NCBI RefSeq assembly: GCF_033547075.1
Contig: NZ_CP137891.1
Location: 2,976,001 to 3,040,000, forward strand
DNA length: 64,000 nucleotides
Reading direction: 5' to 3'
Source: Flavobacterium ardleyense
Lineage (GTDB): Bacteria; Bacteroidota; Bacteroidia; Flavobacteriales; Flavobacteriaceae
Below are positions 55,749 through 63,603 of the stretch, one piece after another. How positions within the stretch are numbered: position 1 is the stretch's first letter; each line of letters begins with the position of its first letter. Position numbers and translations under genes: made by a program. The notes under the pieces were generated by a model. The model made no database searches. It was not told the origin of the DNA and saw only the letters and a list, made by a program, of their open reading frames with translations.

Positions 55749-55859
55749 ATGGCAAAGAGTCAAGACGCAAAGAAGACAGAAAAAAAAGAACCTCTAAAAA
55801 CCGCTAAGGAGAAAAAAGAGGAAAAGAGAGATAAGAAAAATAATCCAAAAAGAGATTAA
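55749..55859 (+). CDS. Very small, highly charged protein (36 residues)
   Basis: ATG 55749 opens a 36-codon frame: MAKSQDAKKTEKKEPLKTAK, then EKKEEKRDKKNNPKRD and stop. Almost half of the residues are Lys or Arg. A near-consensus box (TTAGTTTG) lies upstream and a good terminator at 55862-55888 follows directly, so the unit has the architecture of a real gene. It has no domain I know and could bind nucleic acid. Coding status is likely but unproven. Confidence 0.6.
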   Translation: MAKSQDAKKTEKKEPLKTAKEKKEEKRDKKNNPKRD

Positions 55860-55861
55860 AG

Positions 55862-55888
55862 AATTGCGCCTTAAATGGCGCAATTTTT
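55862..55888 (+). terminator. Terminator of the 36-residue gene
   Basis: AATTGCGCC pairs with GGCGCAATT around a 6-base loop, then a T-rich tail. An ATG at 55875 falls in its loop, which argues against a start there for the next gene. Confidence 0.8.
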
Positions 55889-55911
55889 ATTTACACAAAT
55901 ATCAAAAGGTG

Positions 55912-55919
55912 TATATTTG
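55912..55919 (+). promoter_or_regulatory. -7 box of the gene at 55935
   Basis: TATATTTG fits TAnnTTTG, 15 bases before ATG 55935, and supports that start over 55875. Confidence 0.45.
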
Positions 55920-55934
55920 CATCAAAACTTACAA

Positions 55935-56333
55935 ATGCCCAATACAGCAGTCATTACAGAGCTTTTTACTAAATTTCAAAACAGCATCAGCAACGGAACT
56001 TTTGCCAAACTTACTTTGACAAAAACCATCGGAAAACCTGCTTTGCAGAATATATATGTGAGAGTTAAAATTGTAGATTCTGAATTGAAACTCGGAGTAA
56101 CTTTTAAAGTTTATGACGATGAGCTGATTGAAACCGAAGAAGTGATTGAACTAAAAGATGCTCAAGAATTCCTCTCTCCTTACATCAACAATCCTTTTAT
56201 GTGGATTTTGCTGTTTACCACCAAAGCAGATGTTACGATGAAGCTAAACAAGAAAAGACTCGCTTCGATCACTGAGAAAGAACCAACTTTCAAAAATCCT
56301 GATACTACTTTGGCTGATTTTCAAGCGAAGTAA
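55935..56333 (+). CDS. Conserved-looking soluble protein, unknown function
   Basis: The start at ATG 55935 is chosen because the upstream candidate (55875) lies inside a terminator loop and before the promoter box. The 132-residue product (MPNTAVITELFTKFQNSISN) has mixed alpha/beta character. Strands such as YVRVKIVDSELKLGVTFKVY are followed by a helix-rich end (NNPFMWILLFTTKADVTMKL). There is no signal peptide and no motif I recognise. It is 7 bp from the convergent FAD oxidoreductase gene. Confidence 0.65.
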   Translation: MPNTAVITELFTKFQNSISNGTFAKLTLTKTIGKPALQNIYVRVKIVDSELKLGVTFKVYDDELIETEEVIELKDAQEFLSPYINNPFMWILLFTTKADVTMKLNKKRLASITEKEPTFKNPDTTLADFQAK

Positions 56334-56340
56334 AATACTA

Positions 56341-57753
56341 TTACTTCAATCCGTCTGGAAAAATCTTACCTGGATTTAGAATTCCGTTTGGATCAAAAAC
56401 ATTTTTGATAGACTTCATCAGTAAAAGATGATTTCGACTAAAAGCGATATCCATATAACTTTTCTGAACGTAACCAATTCCGTGTTCGCCAGACAAAGTT
56501 CCTTTTAGAGAAACCGTCAGTTCAAATATTTCCCGAATTGCTTTTGGAATTTCGTATTTCCACTCGTGCTCGCTTAATTCACCTTTGATGATATTAATGT
56601 GAAGATTTCCGTCGCCCGCGTGACCATAGCAAACCGTTTTAAAATTATACCTCTCTCCGATTGTTTTTATTCCCGACAGTAATTTCGGAAGTTCGTAACG
56701 AGGCACGACTGTATCTTCTTCCTTATAGGTTGAATTTGCTTTTACAGCTTCATTGACCGCACGGCGTAGTTTCCAAAGTGCATTTTTCTGATCTTCGGTA
56801 TCGGCAAAAAGAATTTCGTCAATAGAAAATTGCTCGACAACTGCAGCGATTTTCTCGATTTCAGAAAATAGCATATCAGGATAATTTCCGTCCACTTCAA
56901 TTAGAAGATGCGCTTGAACTTCATCTTTGATTTCGATACTAATTCCATCCACGTATTTCAACGTCCAGTCGATGGCTTCTCTTTCCATAAATTCCAATGC
57001 ACTAGGAACAATTCCAGCCTGAAAAATTTTGGCAACCGCCTGACAAGCTTCGGTAGCGTCAAAAAATGGAACGAGAATAAGGATGTTGTGTTTATTTTGC
57101 GGAAGCAGTTTTAGAACTATTTTGGTAACGATTCCCAAAGTACCTTCGCTCCCAACCATCAAATGAGTCAGGTTATATCCGGTTGAATTTTTCAAGGTAT
57201 TTGCACCAGTCCACATAATTTCGCCATTTGGCAAAACCACTTCAAGATTTAGAACATAATCTCTAGTCACGCCATACTTCAAAGCTCTCGCACCGCCAGC
57301 GTTTTCGGCGATGTTTCCACCGATGAAACAACTTCCTTGACTACTTGGGTCGGGTGGATAAAACAATCCAACTTGAGACACCGCATCGCGTAGAACTTGA
57401 GTGATTACCCCAGGCTCAACTGTCACTTGAAGATTGTTCTGATCAATTTCGATAATTTGATTAAAACGCTCCATCGAAAGTCCGATTCCTTGACGAACGC
57501 AAAGCGCGCCGCCACTCAATCCAGTCTGACCACCAATGGCAGTGACTGGAATTCGGTGTTCATTTGCAATTTTTAGAATCTCCGCAATTTCTTCTGAAGT
57601 TCGTGGTTTCAAAAGTAAAGATGGCGGAAAACTTAAATTCTCTGTTTCATCGTGACCATATTCTTGACAAGTATCAAAATCATTGGAGACATATTCTCTG
57701 CCTAGTAATTCTTCAAATTGTTCGACGATGGCGTAGTGAATTGAAATGCGCAT
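56341..57753 (-). CDS. FAD-linked oxidoreductase, GlcD/D-lactate dehydrogenase-like
   Basis: The 470-residue enzyme has an N-terminal FAD-binding_4 domain (about 50-190: VTAIGGQTGLSGGALC, PPDPSSQGSCFIGGNIAENAGG, GSEGTLGIVT). A C-terminal FAD-oxidase domain follows with YGHAGDGNLHINIIKG and the end SGEHGIGYVQKSYM. This is the 2-hydroxyacid dehydrogenase group (glycolate or D-lactate), which passes electrons to the respiratory chain. The substrate cannot be decided. The upstream side is the toxin-antitoxin cluster. Confidence 0.92.
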   Translation of the reverse strand: MRISIHYAIVEQFEELLGREYVSNDFDTCQEYGHDETENLSFPPSLLLKPRTSEEIAEILKIANEHRIPVTAIGGQTGLSGGALCVRQGIGLSMERFNQIIEIDQNNLQVTVEPGVITQVLRDAVSQVGLFYPPDPSSQGSCFIGGNIAENAGGARALKYGVTRDYVLNLEVVLPNGEIMWTGANTLKNSTGYNLTHLMVGSEGTLGIVTKIVLKLLPQNKHNILILVPFFDATEACQAVAKIFQAGIVPSALEFMEREAIDWTLKYVDGISIEIKDEVQAHLLIEVDGNYPDMLFSEIEKIAAVVEQFSIDEILFADTEDQKNALWKLRRAVNEAVKANSTYKEEDTVVPRYELPKLLSGIKTIGERYNFKTVCYGHAGDGNLHINIIKGELSEHEWKYEIPKAIREIFELTVSLKGTLSGEHGIGYVQKSYMDIAFSRNHLLLMKSIKNVFDPNGILNPGKIFPDGLK

Positions 57754-57839
57754 ATTTTAAGGATTGGGGATTGGGGATTAAGAAATTTAGATATACTTTG
57801 ACAAAAACTTATATGGATCAAATTGCTAGTTCTGTGTGA

Positions 57840-58154
57840 TTATTTAATGTTTTGTAACAAATGCGCAAGTTTTTTCTTGTCTTGTCTATTGTCCCAAAAT
57901 GCAGTGATTATTATCTTGTGATCTGAAATTTTGTAGTATATACTAAAATTTCCTAGTGAAGCTACTCTTATGTCTTTGAAATCAGTTGATTTAAAAATAA
58001 AAGGTGTACGAGCAATCTGGTCTGTTCTCTCAGAAACTAACTTAATAAGTTTCTTTGAATAGACCTTTGATTTATTCCGATTTACCCAATATTCTAGTAT
58101 TCCAGCAAATTGAAAATCAGCTGTTTTTGTCCAAATTACATCGTATCGAGCCAT
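57840..58154 (-). CDS. RelE/ParE-family toxin
   Basis: The 104-residue basic protein has the ParE-like fold signature: YDVIWTKTADFQFAGILEYW at the first helices, IARTPFIFKS, then the strand pair FKDIRVASLGNFSIYYKISD and the end IIITAFWDNRQDKKKL. ParE members poison gyrase while RelE members cleave mRNA; I cannot say which this is. Its start overlaps the antitoxin gene by 19 bp, so the two are co-expressed. Confidence 0.85.
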   Translation of the reverse strand: MARYDVIWTKTADFQFAGILEYWVNRNKSKVYSKKLIKLVSERTDQIARTPFIFKSTDFKDIRVASLGNFSIYYKISDHKIIITAFWDNRQDKKKLAHLLQNIK

Positions 58155-58378
58155 TCAAGATTTCTTTTATCCATCGCTTCCTGAGAAATCAGATCTCCTG
58201 CTTCAATATCTTTTTCGCTCATTTCTAATAATATTTTCTGTTCCTCTGTCAACACTACAATATCAGATTCAAGTGAGCTAACAGAAATTAATTTATCAAG
58301 AGCTTCTAAAATATCTCGATTTTTAATAGAAAGAATTTTGTCTATTAATCCATTTCTTAAATTCTCTACCGTTGCCAT
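58136..58378 (-). CDS. Antitoxin of the RelE/ParE-type pair
   Basis: The 80-residue acidic protein begins MATVENLRNGLIDKILSIKN and ends with an acidic tail (SEKDIEAGDLISQEAMDKRN, then LEWLDTM). It has the antitoxin position and a 19-bp overlap with the toxin gene downstream. The tail would wrap the toxin; the N-terminal part should dimerise and bind DNA. I see no clear ribbon-helix-helix, so the family name is left open. A decayed relative of its C-terminal half lies at 58561-58659. Confidence 0.82.
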   Translation of the reverse strand: MATVENLRNGLIDKILSIKNRDILEALDKLISVSSLESDIVVLTEEQKILLEMSEKDIEAGDLISQEAMDKRNLEWLDTM

Positions 58379-58815
58379 TTCTTTTTATTTAGACCTTAAA
58401 TATCGTAAATTTCTTCAACTTATCAAAACTGATTTTATTAAGGAAAAGTATATTATAACGTATTTTTTTCTTCAGCAATGTTTCTAATTCGAGTGGCTTC
58501 GACAAGCTCAGTTCCGAGGCAGTACGAAGATTAAATTTAGTAAAGGAAAGGTGCGCTCAACTACATTGTGTCTAACCAATTCAAATTCCTTTTATCCATG
58601 CCTCATTGAGAGATAAGTCTTCCTAATCTTATATTTTGTTTGCTCATTTCTAACATTTTCTTTTACTTCAGATACACCTAACAAAGAATTATCGGTATTT
58701 CTGTTTGCGGCTGAATAGAGAGATTCAAAACCGTTCTTATCATTTTCAAAAAAGCTTGTTAAAACCAATACCTAGATTTCACATATATTAATTATCTTTA
58801 ATTAAAATTAAAAAG
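58379..58815. other. Intergenic with antitoxin remnant and one copy of a dispersed repeat
   Basis: About 440 bases between two toxin-antitoxin pairs. It contains a single GTGGCTTCGACAAGCTCAG element (58493-58511), similar to the motifs repeated at 60454-60857, and the antitoxin remnant listed separately. Confidence 0.6.
58561..58659 (-). pseudogene. Decayed antitoxin gene fragment
   Basis: Read on the minus strand, this piece encodes KMLEMSKQNIRLGRLISQ, then an in-frame TGA, then GMDKRNLNWLDTM and a stop. The intact antitoxin at 58136-58378 reads LLEMSEKDIEAGDLISQEAM and then DKRNLEWLDTM at the same place. Most residues agree, and the Glu codon after LISQ has become TGA. Further upstream the frame is not recognisable. 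I found no remnant of a toxin gene below it. Confidence 0.8.
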
Positions 58816-59058
58816 ATGGCAAGTTTATCAATATCAAATAAAATGGTGGAAATGTATTTCGATTATTTGCGGCACTTGGATAGCAGTGCCAAAAAGAAAC
58901 TCATAATTAAACTCACAGAATCAATAGAAGTTAAATCCGATAAAAAATTCGATATAGAATCAATATTTGGAGCGTGGGAAGACAATCGAACATCAGACGA
59001 GATTATTAGTGAGATTAAATCTTCTAGAGTTGAGAAGAAGAATAGCGCTGCTTTATAA
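58816..59058 (+). CDS. VapB-like antitoxin
   Basis: The 80-residue protein begins MASLSISNKMVEMYFDYLRH and ends in a charged tail (DEIISEIKSSRVEKKNSAAL). The next gene is a PIN-domain toxin whose ATG overlaps this stop by one base (TAATG). The segment FGAWEDNRTSDEIISEIKSS is of the kind that blocks VapC active sites (W-x-D-x-R-x-S-x-E-I-I-x-x-I). DNA-binding family unclear. Confidence 0.82.
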   Translation: MASLSISNKMVEMYFDYLRHLDSSAKKKLIIKLTESIEVKSDKKFDIESIFGAWEDNRTSDEIISEIKSSRVEKKNSAAL

Positions 59059-59456
59059 TGAAGTATTTACTAGATACAAATATATGTATTCATCTATTTC
59101 GAGGTCAGTTCAATCTGCTTGATAAATTTAAACAGATAGATTTACAGGATTGTGCGATTTCAGAAATAACTTTGGCTGAACTCATTTTTGGTGCTGAAAA
59201 TAGTCCGAATCCCGAAAAAAACCAAAAGATTATCGACGCTTTTTTAGAGCAAATTAAAATTCTACCTATTTTTAATGCTATTCCTATTTATGCAAAAGAA
59301 AAATGCCGATTGAGAAAAAAGGGAATTATGATTAGTGATTTTGACCTTTTTATAGGAACAACCCCTGTTGAAAATAAGCTTATAATGGTTACTGAAAACA
59401 TTAAAGAATTTGAACGTATTTCTAACATAGAAATTGAAAATTGGGTACACCGGTAA
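59058..59456 (+). CDS. vapC: VapC-like PIN-domain ribonuclease toxin
   Basis: The 132-residue protein has the PIN-domain acidic set: D6 in YLLDTNICI, E41 in TLAELIFGA, D94 and D96 in ISDFDLFIG and E117 in TENIKEFERI. These would bind Mg or Mn for RNA cleavage, usually of tRNA. It is co-translated with the antitoxin gene upstream. It is followed by a bidirectional terminator and the convergent DUF937 gene. Confidence 0.9.
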   Translation: MKYLLDTNICIHLFRGQFNLLDKFKQIDLQDCAISEITLAELIFGAENSPNPEKNQKIIDAFLEQIKILPIFNAIPIYAKEKCRLRKKGIMISDFDLFIGTTPVENKLIMVTENIKEFERISNIEIENWVHR

Positions 59457-59483
59457 TCGCATTTCTAAATACTAAAATGAATA

Positions 59484-59513
59484 AAAAAAAACCGCTTCAA
59501 TCTGAAACGGTTT
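59484..59513. terminator. Bidirectional terminator between vapC and the DUF937 gene
   Basis: AAACCGCTTCA pairs with TGAAACGGTTT (one mismatch) around a 3-base loop, flanked by A- and T-runs. Confidence 0.8.
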
Positions 59514-59533
59514 ATATACTTAAAATAAAATTT

Positions 59534-60193
59534 TTACTTCCCGAATAATCCTCCTAAAAGCCCACCTAAGCCACCTTCTTCAGATTTTTTAGCAGAACCG
59601 CCACCCATCAAACCGCCAAGTATGTCGTTTAGAGGATTTCCGCCTGATTGACTAGTACCGCCGCCGCCAAGTAATCCACCTAAAATATCATTCAAAGGAT
59701 TACCAGGTTCGGCTTGTGCATCACTAGAGGCTTTACCTAAAATCCCACCAAGTAAATCTGACAAGCCTCCGCCGCTTGATACTCCTGATTCTTGTTTTTG
59801 TTTGCCAATATAACCCATTACGATTGGAGCTAGGGTGGCTAATAATGGTCCGATTGTACTCATAGAAATTCCTGTTTTACTTGCAAGTGAACTTTCGACG
59901 GCACTTTTCTCTGAGCCAAAAATATGGTCTAGAATTGAATTTCCTTCCGATTGTTTTTCTAATGCCTGTGAGGGATTGCTTAAGATGCTACCATTATGAT
60001 CCTTATCCAATGCCTTATTTAGAGATTCAGCTTCGTCTGCATCTTCTGATTTATTTTTTAAATACATGACAATAAGTGGGACAGCGACGGCCGCCAAGCC
60101 AATCATCTGACCTTTACTAATTCCAAACTTATTTTCAGCTTCTTGAGCAACTTGGTTTCCAGTGCTTCCGGTAATTAAATCTATTAAACTCAT
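59534..60193 (-). CDS. DUF937 domain protein with Gly-rich tail
   Basis: The 219-residue protein has a DUF937 core (about 1-135: LIDLITGSTGNQVAQEAENK, SLASKTGISMSTIGPLLATL, APIVMGYIGKQK). A C-terminal tail follows with repeated Gly-Leu blocks (LSDLLGGILGK, NPLNDILGGLLGGGG, NPLNDILGGLMGGG, GLGGLLGGLFGK). DUF937 proteins are of the YidB type and unknown in function. A short hydrophobic stretch near 32-45 could insert in a membrane. Gene is alone. Confidence 0.87.
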   Translation of the reverse strand: MSLIDLITGSTGNQVAQEAENKFGISKGQMIGLAAVAVPLIVMYLKNKSEDADEAESLNKALDKDHNGSILSNPSQALEKQSEGNSILDHIFGSEKSAVESSLASKTGISMSTIGPLLATLAPIVMGYIGKQKQESGVSSGGGLSDLLGGILGKASSDAQAEPGNPLNDILGGLLGGGGTSQSGGNPLNDILGGLMGGGSAKKSEEGGLGGLLGGLFGK

Positions 60194-60453
60194 CTTTATA
60201 TTTTTTTAAAATTTCTTTCCTAAAGATACCAATTTATTGCTATACAATAAATTACTACTTTTCCTTTTTTAGTTCTAAAATTCAAAGACTCGATTCGTAA
60301 AGATTTGATTCAATAGAGATTATATATAAAATTCAGTGGTTATACTACTTGACATTCAGAGTTCGCGTAGCATTTATAAAAATACATTGTAATACAATCG
60401 TTGTAGTGTCCAGTACCGCTCTCCTCAATTGAGAATTCATAATCTAATATCGA
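60194..60453. other. Intergenic before the tandem repeats
   Basis: About 260 bases upstream of the DUF937 gene. No gene or RNA is supported. Confidence 0.4.
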
Positions 60454-60857
60454 AGCTTCGGCAGGCTCAGCCACCGTCACAGGTTTAACCCCAGCAACAG
60501 GCTCAGCCACCGAGAAAGTGCACTAGTCAGATATTTTTTATTATAAACTTGATTTGACTGGACTTCGTAAATCCTAAATTAAATATCGTAAATCAAGTGT
60601 GGCTTCGATAGGCTCAGCCACAGCGACAAGCTCAGCCACCGAGGAAGTGCATTGATCAGATATTTTCTATTATAAACTTGATTCCACTGGACTTCGTAAA
60701 TCACAAATCAGATATCGTAAATCTAAGAAAATGTGGCTTCGACAAGCTCAGCCACCGCGACAAGCTCAGCCACCGAGGAAGTGCATTGATCAGATATTTT
60801 TTTATTGTAAACTTGATTTGACTGGACTTCGGAAAGCCTAAATCAAATATCGTAAAT
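60454..60857. repeat. Three tandem repeats of about 133 bp
   Basis: Units at about 60454-60597, 60598-60731 and 60732-60857. Each begins with TGTGGCTTCGACAAGCTCAG-like sequence, carries a second (C)GACAAGCTCAGCCACCGAG block about 30 bases later, then GAAGTGCATTGATCAGATAT, an A/T-rich stretch, ACTTGATTTGACTGGACTTC and ATATCGTAAAT. Unit 1 is the most diverged. The short GACAAGCTCAG element also occurs alone at 58493-58511. No transposase or integrase is nearby. Confidence 0.88.
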
Positions 60858-60975
60858 GCGACATCCATGCTCATGAAAATATAAACTTGTAGTAAGAAAT
60901 TCAGCCGAATTCTTGCACGTCAATACTAGATACCTTAAAATCGAAGACCTCTAAATTGAAAATCCAAATATCAAC

Positions 60976-62217
60976 TTAGGTTCTTTCGGCGGAAGCCTTC
61001 TCCTTTTTCTTTTTAAGATTAGGAAGAAAAATCGCTACCATTCCTATCAAAGGCAGAAAAGCGCAAAGTTGATACACATACTCGATGCTAGTGTGATCTG
61101 CTAGATTTCCCAATAACGCCGAGCCCAAACCGCCCATACCAAAGGCAAAACCGTAGAAAAGACCAGAAACCATTCCGAGTTTTTTAGGTAATAATTCCTG
61201 AGCATAGACCAAAATTGCCGGAAAAGCTGAAGAAATTATCACTCCAATAATCACGGACAAAATACTAGTCCAAAATAAATCGGCGTAAGGAAGCATCAAA
61301 GTAAATGGCGCCACACCTAAAACGGAGAACCAAATAACGTATTTTCGACCAAATTTATCACCAAGTGGACCACCGATTAAAGTACCGATTGCACCCGCTG
61401 CGAGGAATAAAACGAGATAAAATTGAGAATCTTGAATGGAGACGTTAAACTTTTCGATGAGGTAAAAAGTAAAATAGCTACTCATACTTGCAGTGTAGAA
61501 GAACTTTGAAAATATTAATACCATCAAGATCACAACCGACATAAAAACTTGTTTTTGGGTCAAATCGGGCATAACAATTACCGGCTTTTTTTTGGCAACA
61601 GACAGCAAATGATTTTTATACCAAAAAGCAATTTTTGTCAACACCGCAATTCCAATAACTCCTGCTGCGACAAACCACACGATGTATCGTTGAGAATTTG
61701 GAACTACAATTAATGCCACTAATAATGGTCCTAAGGCAGTACCCGCGTTTCCACCTAATTGAAAGATTGACTGTGCCAAACCGCGCTTTCCGCCAGAGGC
61801 AAGAAAGGATATGCGAGATGATTCGGGATGGAAAATTGAGGAACCAATTCCCACAAAAACTACAGACAATAGAATTAACTGAAAACTGTCCGCATAAGAA
61901 AGTGTGACAATTCCAGCGATTGACGAGATCATTCCAAAAATCTGCGAAAACGGCTTTGGATGTTTGTCGGTATAAAGACCAATTAAAGGCTGTAAAATCG
62001 ATGCTGCTAATTGATATGACAGTGTTATCAGTCCAATTTGGGTAAAAGAAAGGTCTAAATTTTCTTTTAAAATTGGATAAACAGCTGGAATTACTGCCTG
62101 AATTAAGTCGTTGAGTAAATGGGCAAAAGCAATAGCGAAAAGAATGGGATAAGCAGTTTTCTGAATATCGGTGGTGTCTGCTACTTTTTCAGATGCGGAA
62201 AAACCTGATTTTATCAC
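60976..62217 (-). CDS. MFS transporter, fosmidomycin-resistance (Fsr) type
   Basis: The 413-residue membrane protein has about twelve hydrophobic helices. The N-terminal pattern LFAIAFAHLLNDLIQAVIPA followed by YPILKENLDLSFTQIGLITL is the Fsr-family hallmark, and LIGLYTDKHPKP is the MFS loop 2-3 motif. The start is GTG at 62217, 11 bp after the stop of the upstream transporter gene, so the two are one operon. It is expected to be a proton-driven exporter of small drugs. Substrate not proven. Confidence 0.9.
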   Translation of the reverse strand: MIKSGFSASEKVADTTDIQKTAYPILFAIAFAHLLNDLIQAVIPAVYPILKENLDLSFTQIGLITLSYQLAASILQPLIGLYTDKHPKPFSQIFGMISSIAGIVTLSYADSFQLILLSVVFVGIGSSIFHPESSRISFLASGGKRGLAQSIFQLGGNAGTALGPLLVALIVVPNSQRYIVWFVAAGVIGIAVLTKIAFWYKNHLLSVAKKKPVIVMPDLTQKQVFMSVVILMVLIFSKFFYTASMSSYFTFYLIEKFNVSIQDSQFYLVLFLAAGAIGTLIGGPLGDKFGRKYVIWFSVLGVAPFTLMLPYADLFWTSILSVIIGVIISSAFPAILVYAQELLPKKLGMVSGLFYGFAFGMGGLGSALLGNLADHTSIEYVYQLCAFLPLIGMVAIFLPNLKKKKEKASAERT

Positions 62218-62228
62218 TTGAAATTATT

Positions 62229-63446
62229 TTATTTTTTTAGATAGGCGTGTTGAACGATTCCACTTTTCACTTTTGAATTGAGCATCAAAATTACGATAAA
62301 TGCGCCGCAACCAGAGAATGCCATTCCTAAAATCATTGGCAAAATTGTTTCGTTGTGCATAAAACTTACTATTCCCGAAAGAGAAGCGCCAAACACCATT
62401 TGGATAAAACCAATTAAAGCAGATGCACTACCTGCGGTTGCTTTAAAAGGTGCAAGAGCCATTGCGGTTGTATTGGGAACTAACAATCCTAACGAGAATA
62501 AGAATGTTATTAACAGTCCTACTAAAATTGGCAAAGTAATAATTGACAAAGAATACGTTAATAACATTAAGCCAGAAACGCTGACTAAAATGATGGAAGC
62601 AAAAGTAATAATTTGCAGCGATGAATATTTATTAAGTAATAATCTATTAAGTTGGCTTCCGGCAATAAATCCCGCAGCATTGGCGCTAAAAACGTAGCCA
62701 AAAGTAGATTCACTTAATCCAAAATAGGACATAAATACAAAAGAGGATCCGCTAATATAGGCAAACATTCCGCCCATTCCGATGCTTGAAGCTAATGCAA
62801 AATACATAAAACTTTTTTCTGAAAATACTGTTTTGTAATCCCTGACAATTGTTTTTAATTTTAGCGGAAGCTTATTATTAATACTTCCACTTTCTGGCAA
62901 AAAGAAATAAACTGACAAAATAAGGATTAAACTAAATCCTGAGAGCACATAAAAAATAGTTCTCCAAGTAGAAACGGTTAAGATATAACTTCCAACAGAT
63001 GGCGCAATTATGGGCGCCACTCCCACAATAAGCATCAATGTCGAAAATATTTTTGCTGTTTCGCTAACTGGAAAGACGTCTCTCACCACTGCCCTACTCA
63101 CCACCATGCCGACGCAACCTCCGAGCGCCATAATCACCCGCATATAAATTAACCAATCTATAGTCGGTGACAAAGCACAAGCGATAGATGCTAGGAAAAA
63201 CACTCCAAGTCCAAATAACAAAGGTTTTCTACGTCCATACTTATCGGTAATTGGACCATAAAAAAGTTGTCCAACGCTGATTCCTATAAAATAACTTGTG
63301 AGCGAAAAAGCAACTTGCGAAATATTGGTTCCCAAGCCCGTAGCAATTGCCGGAAATGCGGGCAAATACATATCGATGCTAAAAGGTGCAAGGGCTGAAA
63401 GTCCACCTAAGATAAATAATAAGGAGTATTTTTGTTTATTAGTCAT
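62229..63446 (-). CDS. MFS drug transporter, Bcr/CflA type
   Basis: The start is ATG 63446; a TTG at 63479 falls inside the promoter box. The 405-residue protein has about twelve membrane helices. LSALAPFSIDMYLPAFPAIA near the N-terminus is the Bcr/CflA signature, and FYGPITDKYGRRKPLLFGLG is the MFS motif A. The end of TM4 with RVIMALGGCVGMVVSRAVVR is also typical of drug/H+ antiporters. It is the first gene of the two-transporter operon. Confidence 0.92.
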   Translation of the reverse strand: MTNKQKYSLLFILGGLSALAPFSIDMYLPAFPAIATGLGTNISQVAFSLTSYFIGISVGQLFYGPITDKYGRRKPLLFGLGVFFLASIACALSPTIDWLIYMRVIMALGGCVGMVVSRAVVRDVFPVSETAKIFSTLMLIVGVAPIIAPSVGSYILTVSTWRTIFYVLSGFSLILILSVYFFLPESGSINNKLPLKLKTIVRDYKTVFSEKSFMYFALASSIGMGGMFAYISGSSFVFMSYFGLSESTFGYVFSANAAGFIAGSQLNRLLLNKYSSLQIITFASIILVSVSGLMLLTYSLSIITLPILVGLLITFLFSLGLLVPNTTAMALAPFKATAGSASALIGFIQMVFGASLSGIVSFMHNETILPMILGMAFSGCGAFIVILMLNSKVKSGIVQHAYLKK

Positions 63447-63476
63447 AAATATTGCGTGCTCAATAATAAAGATTGG

Positions 63477-63484
63477 CAAATTTA
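63477..63484 (-). promoter_or_regulatory. -7 box of the MFS transporter operon
   Basis: The minus strand reads TAAATTTG, an exact TAnnTTTG match 31 bases before ATG 63446. It excludes the TTG at 63479. Confidence 0.45.
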
Positions 63485-63603
63485 CGCCTCAGGTTTAGAC
63501 TTCTAATCAGATGCAATCTTAAAGTAAAGCCAAAAAAGAGAGATCTATAGGTTTTTTCTGCTGAAATTGTTTCCTTACTTTTACTAAATCAAACAAACAC
63601 AAA

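Noticed and set aside
55875..55934. Start of the 55935 gene at ATG 55875
   Set aside because: That ATG lies in the loop of a terminator hairpin and before the promoter box.
60454..60857. Possible CRISPR array
   Set aside because: The repeats are about 133 bp and adjoin each other without unique spacers, and there are no cas genes.
62278..62697. Open frame of 139 codons antisense to the MFS gene
   Set aside because: Shadow of a membrane protein gene; no homologous family recognised.
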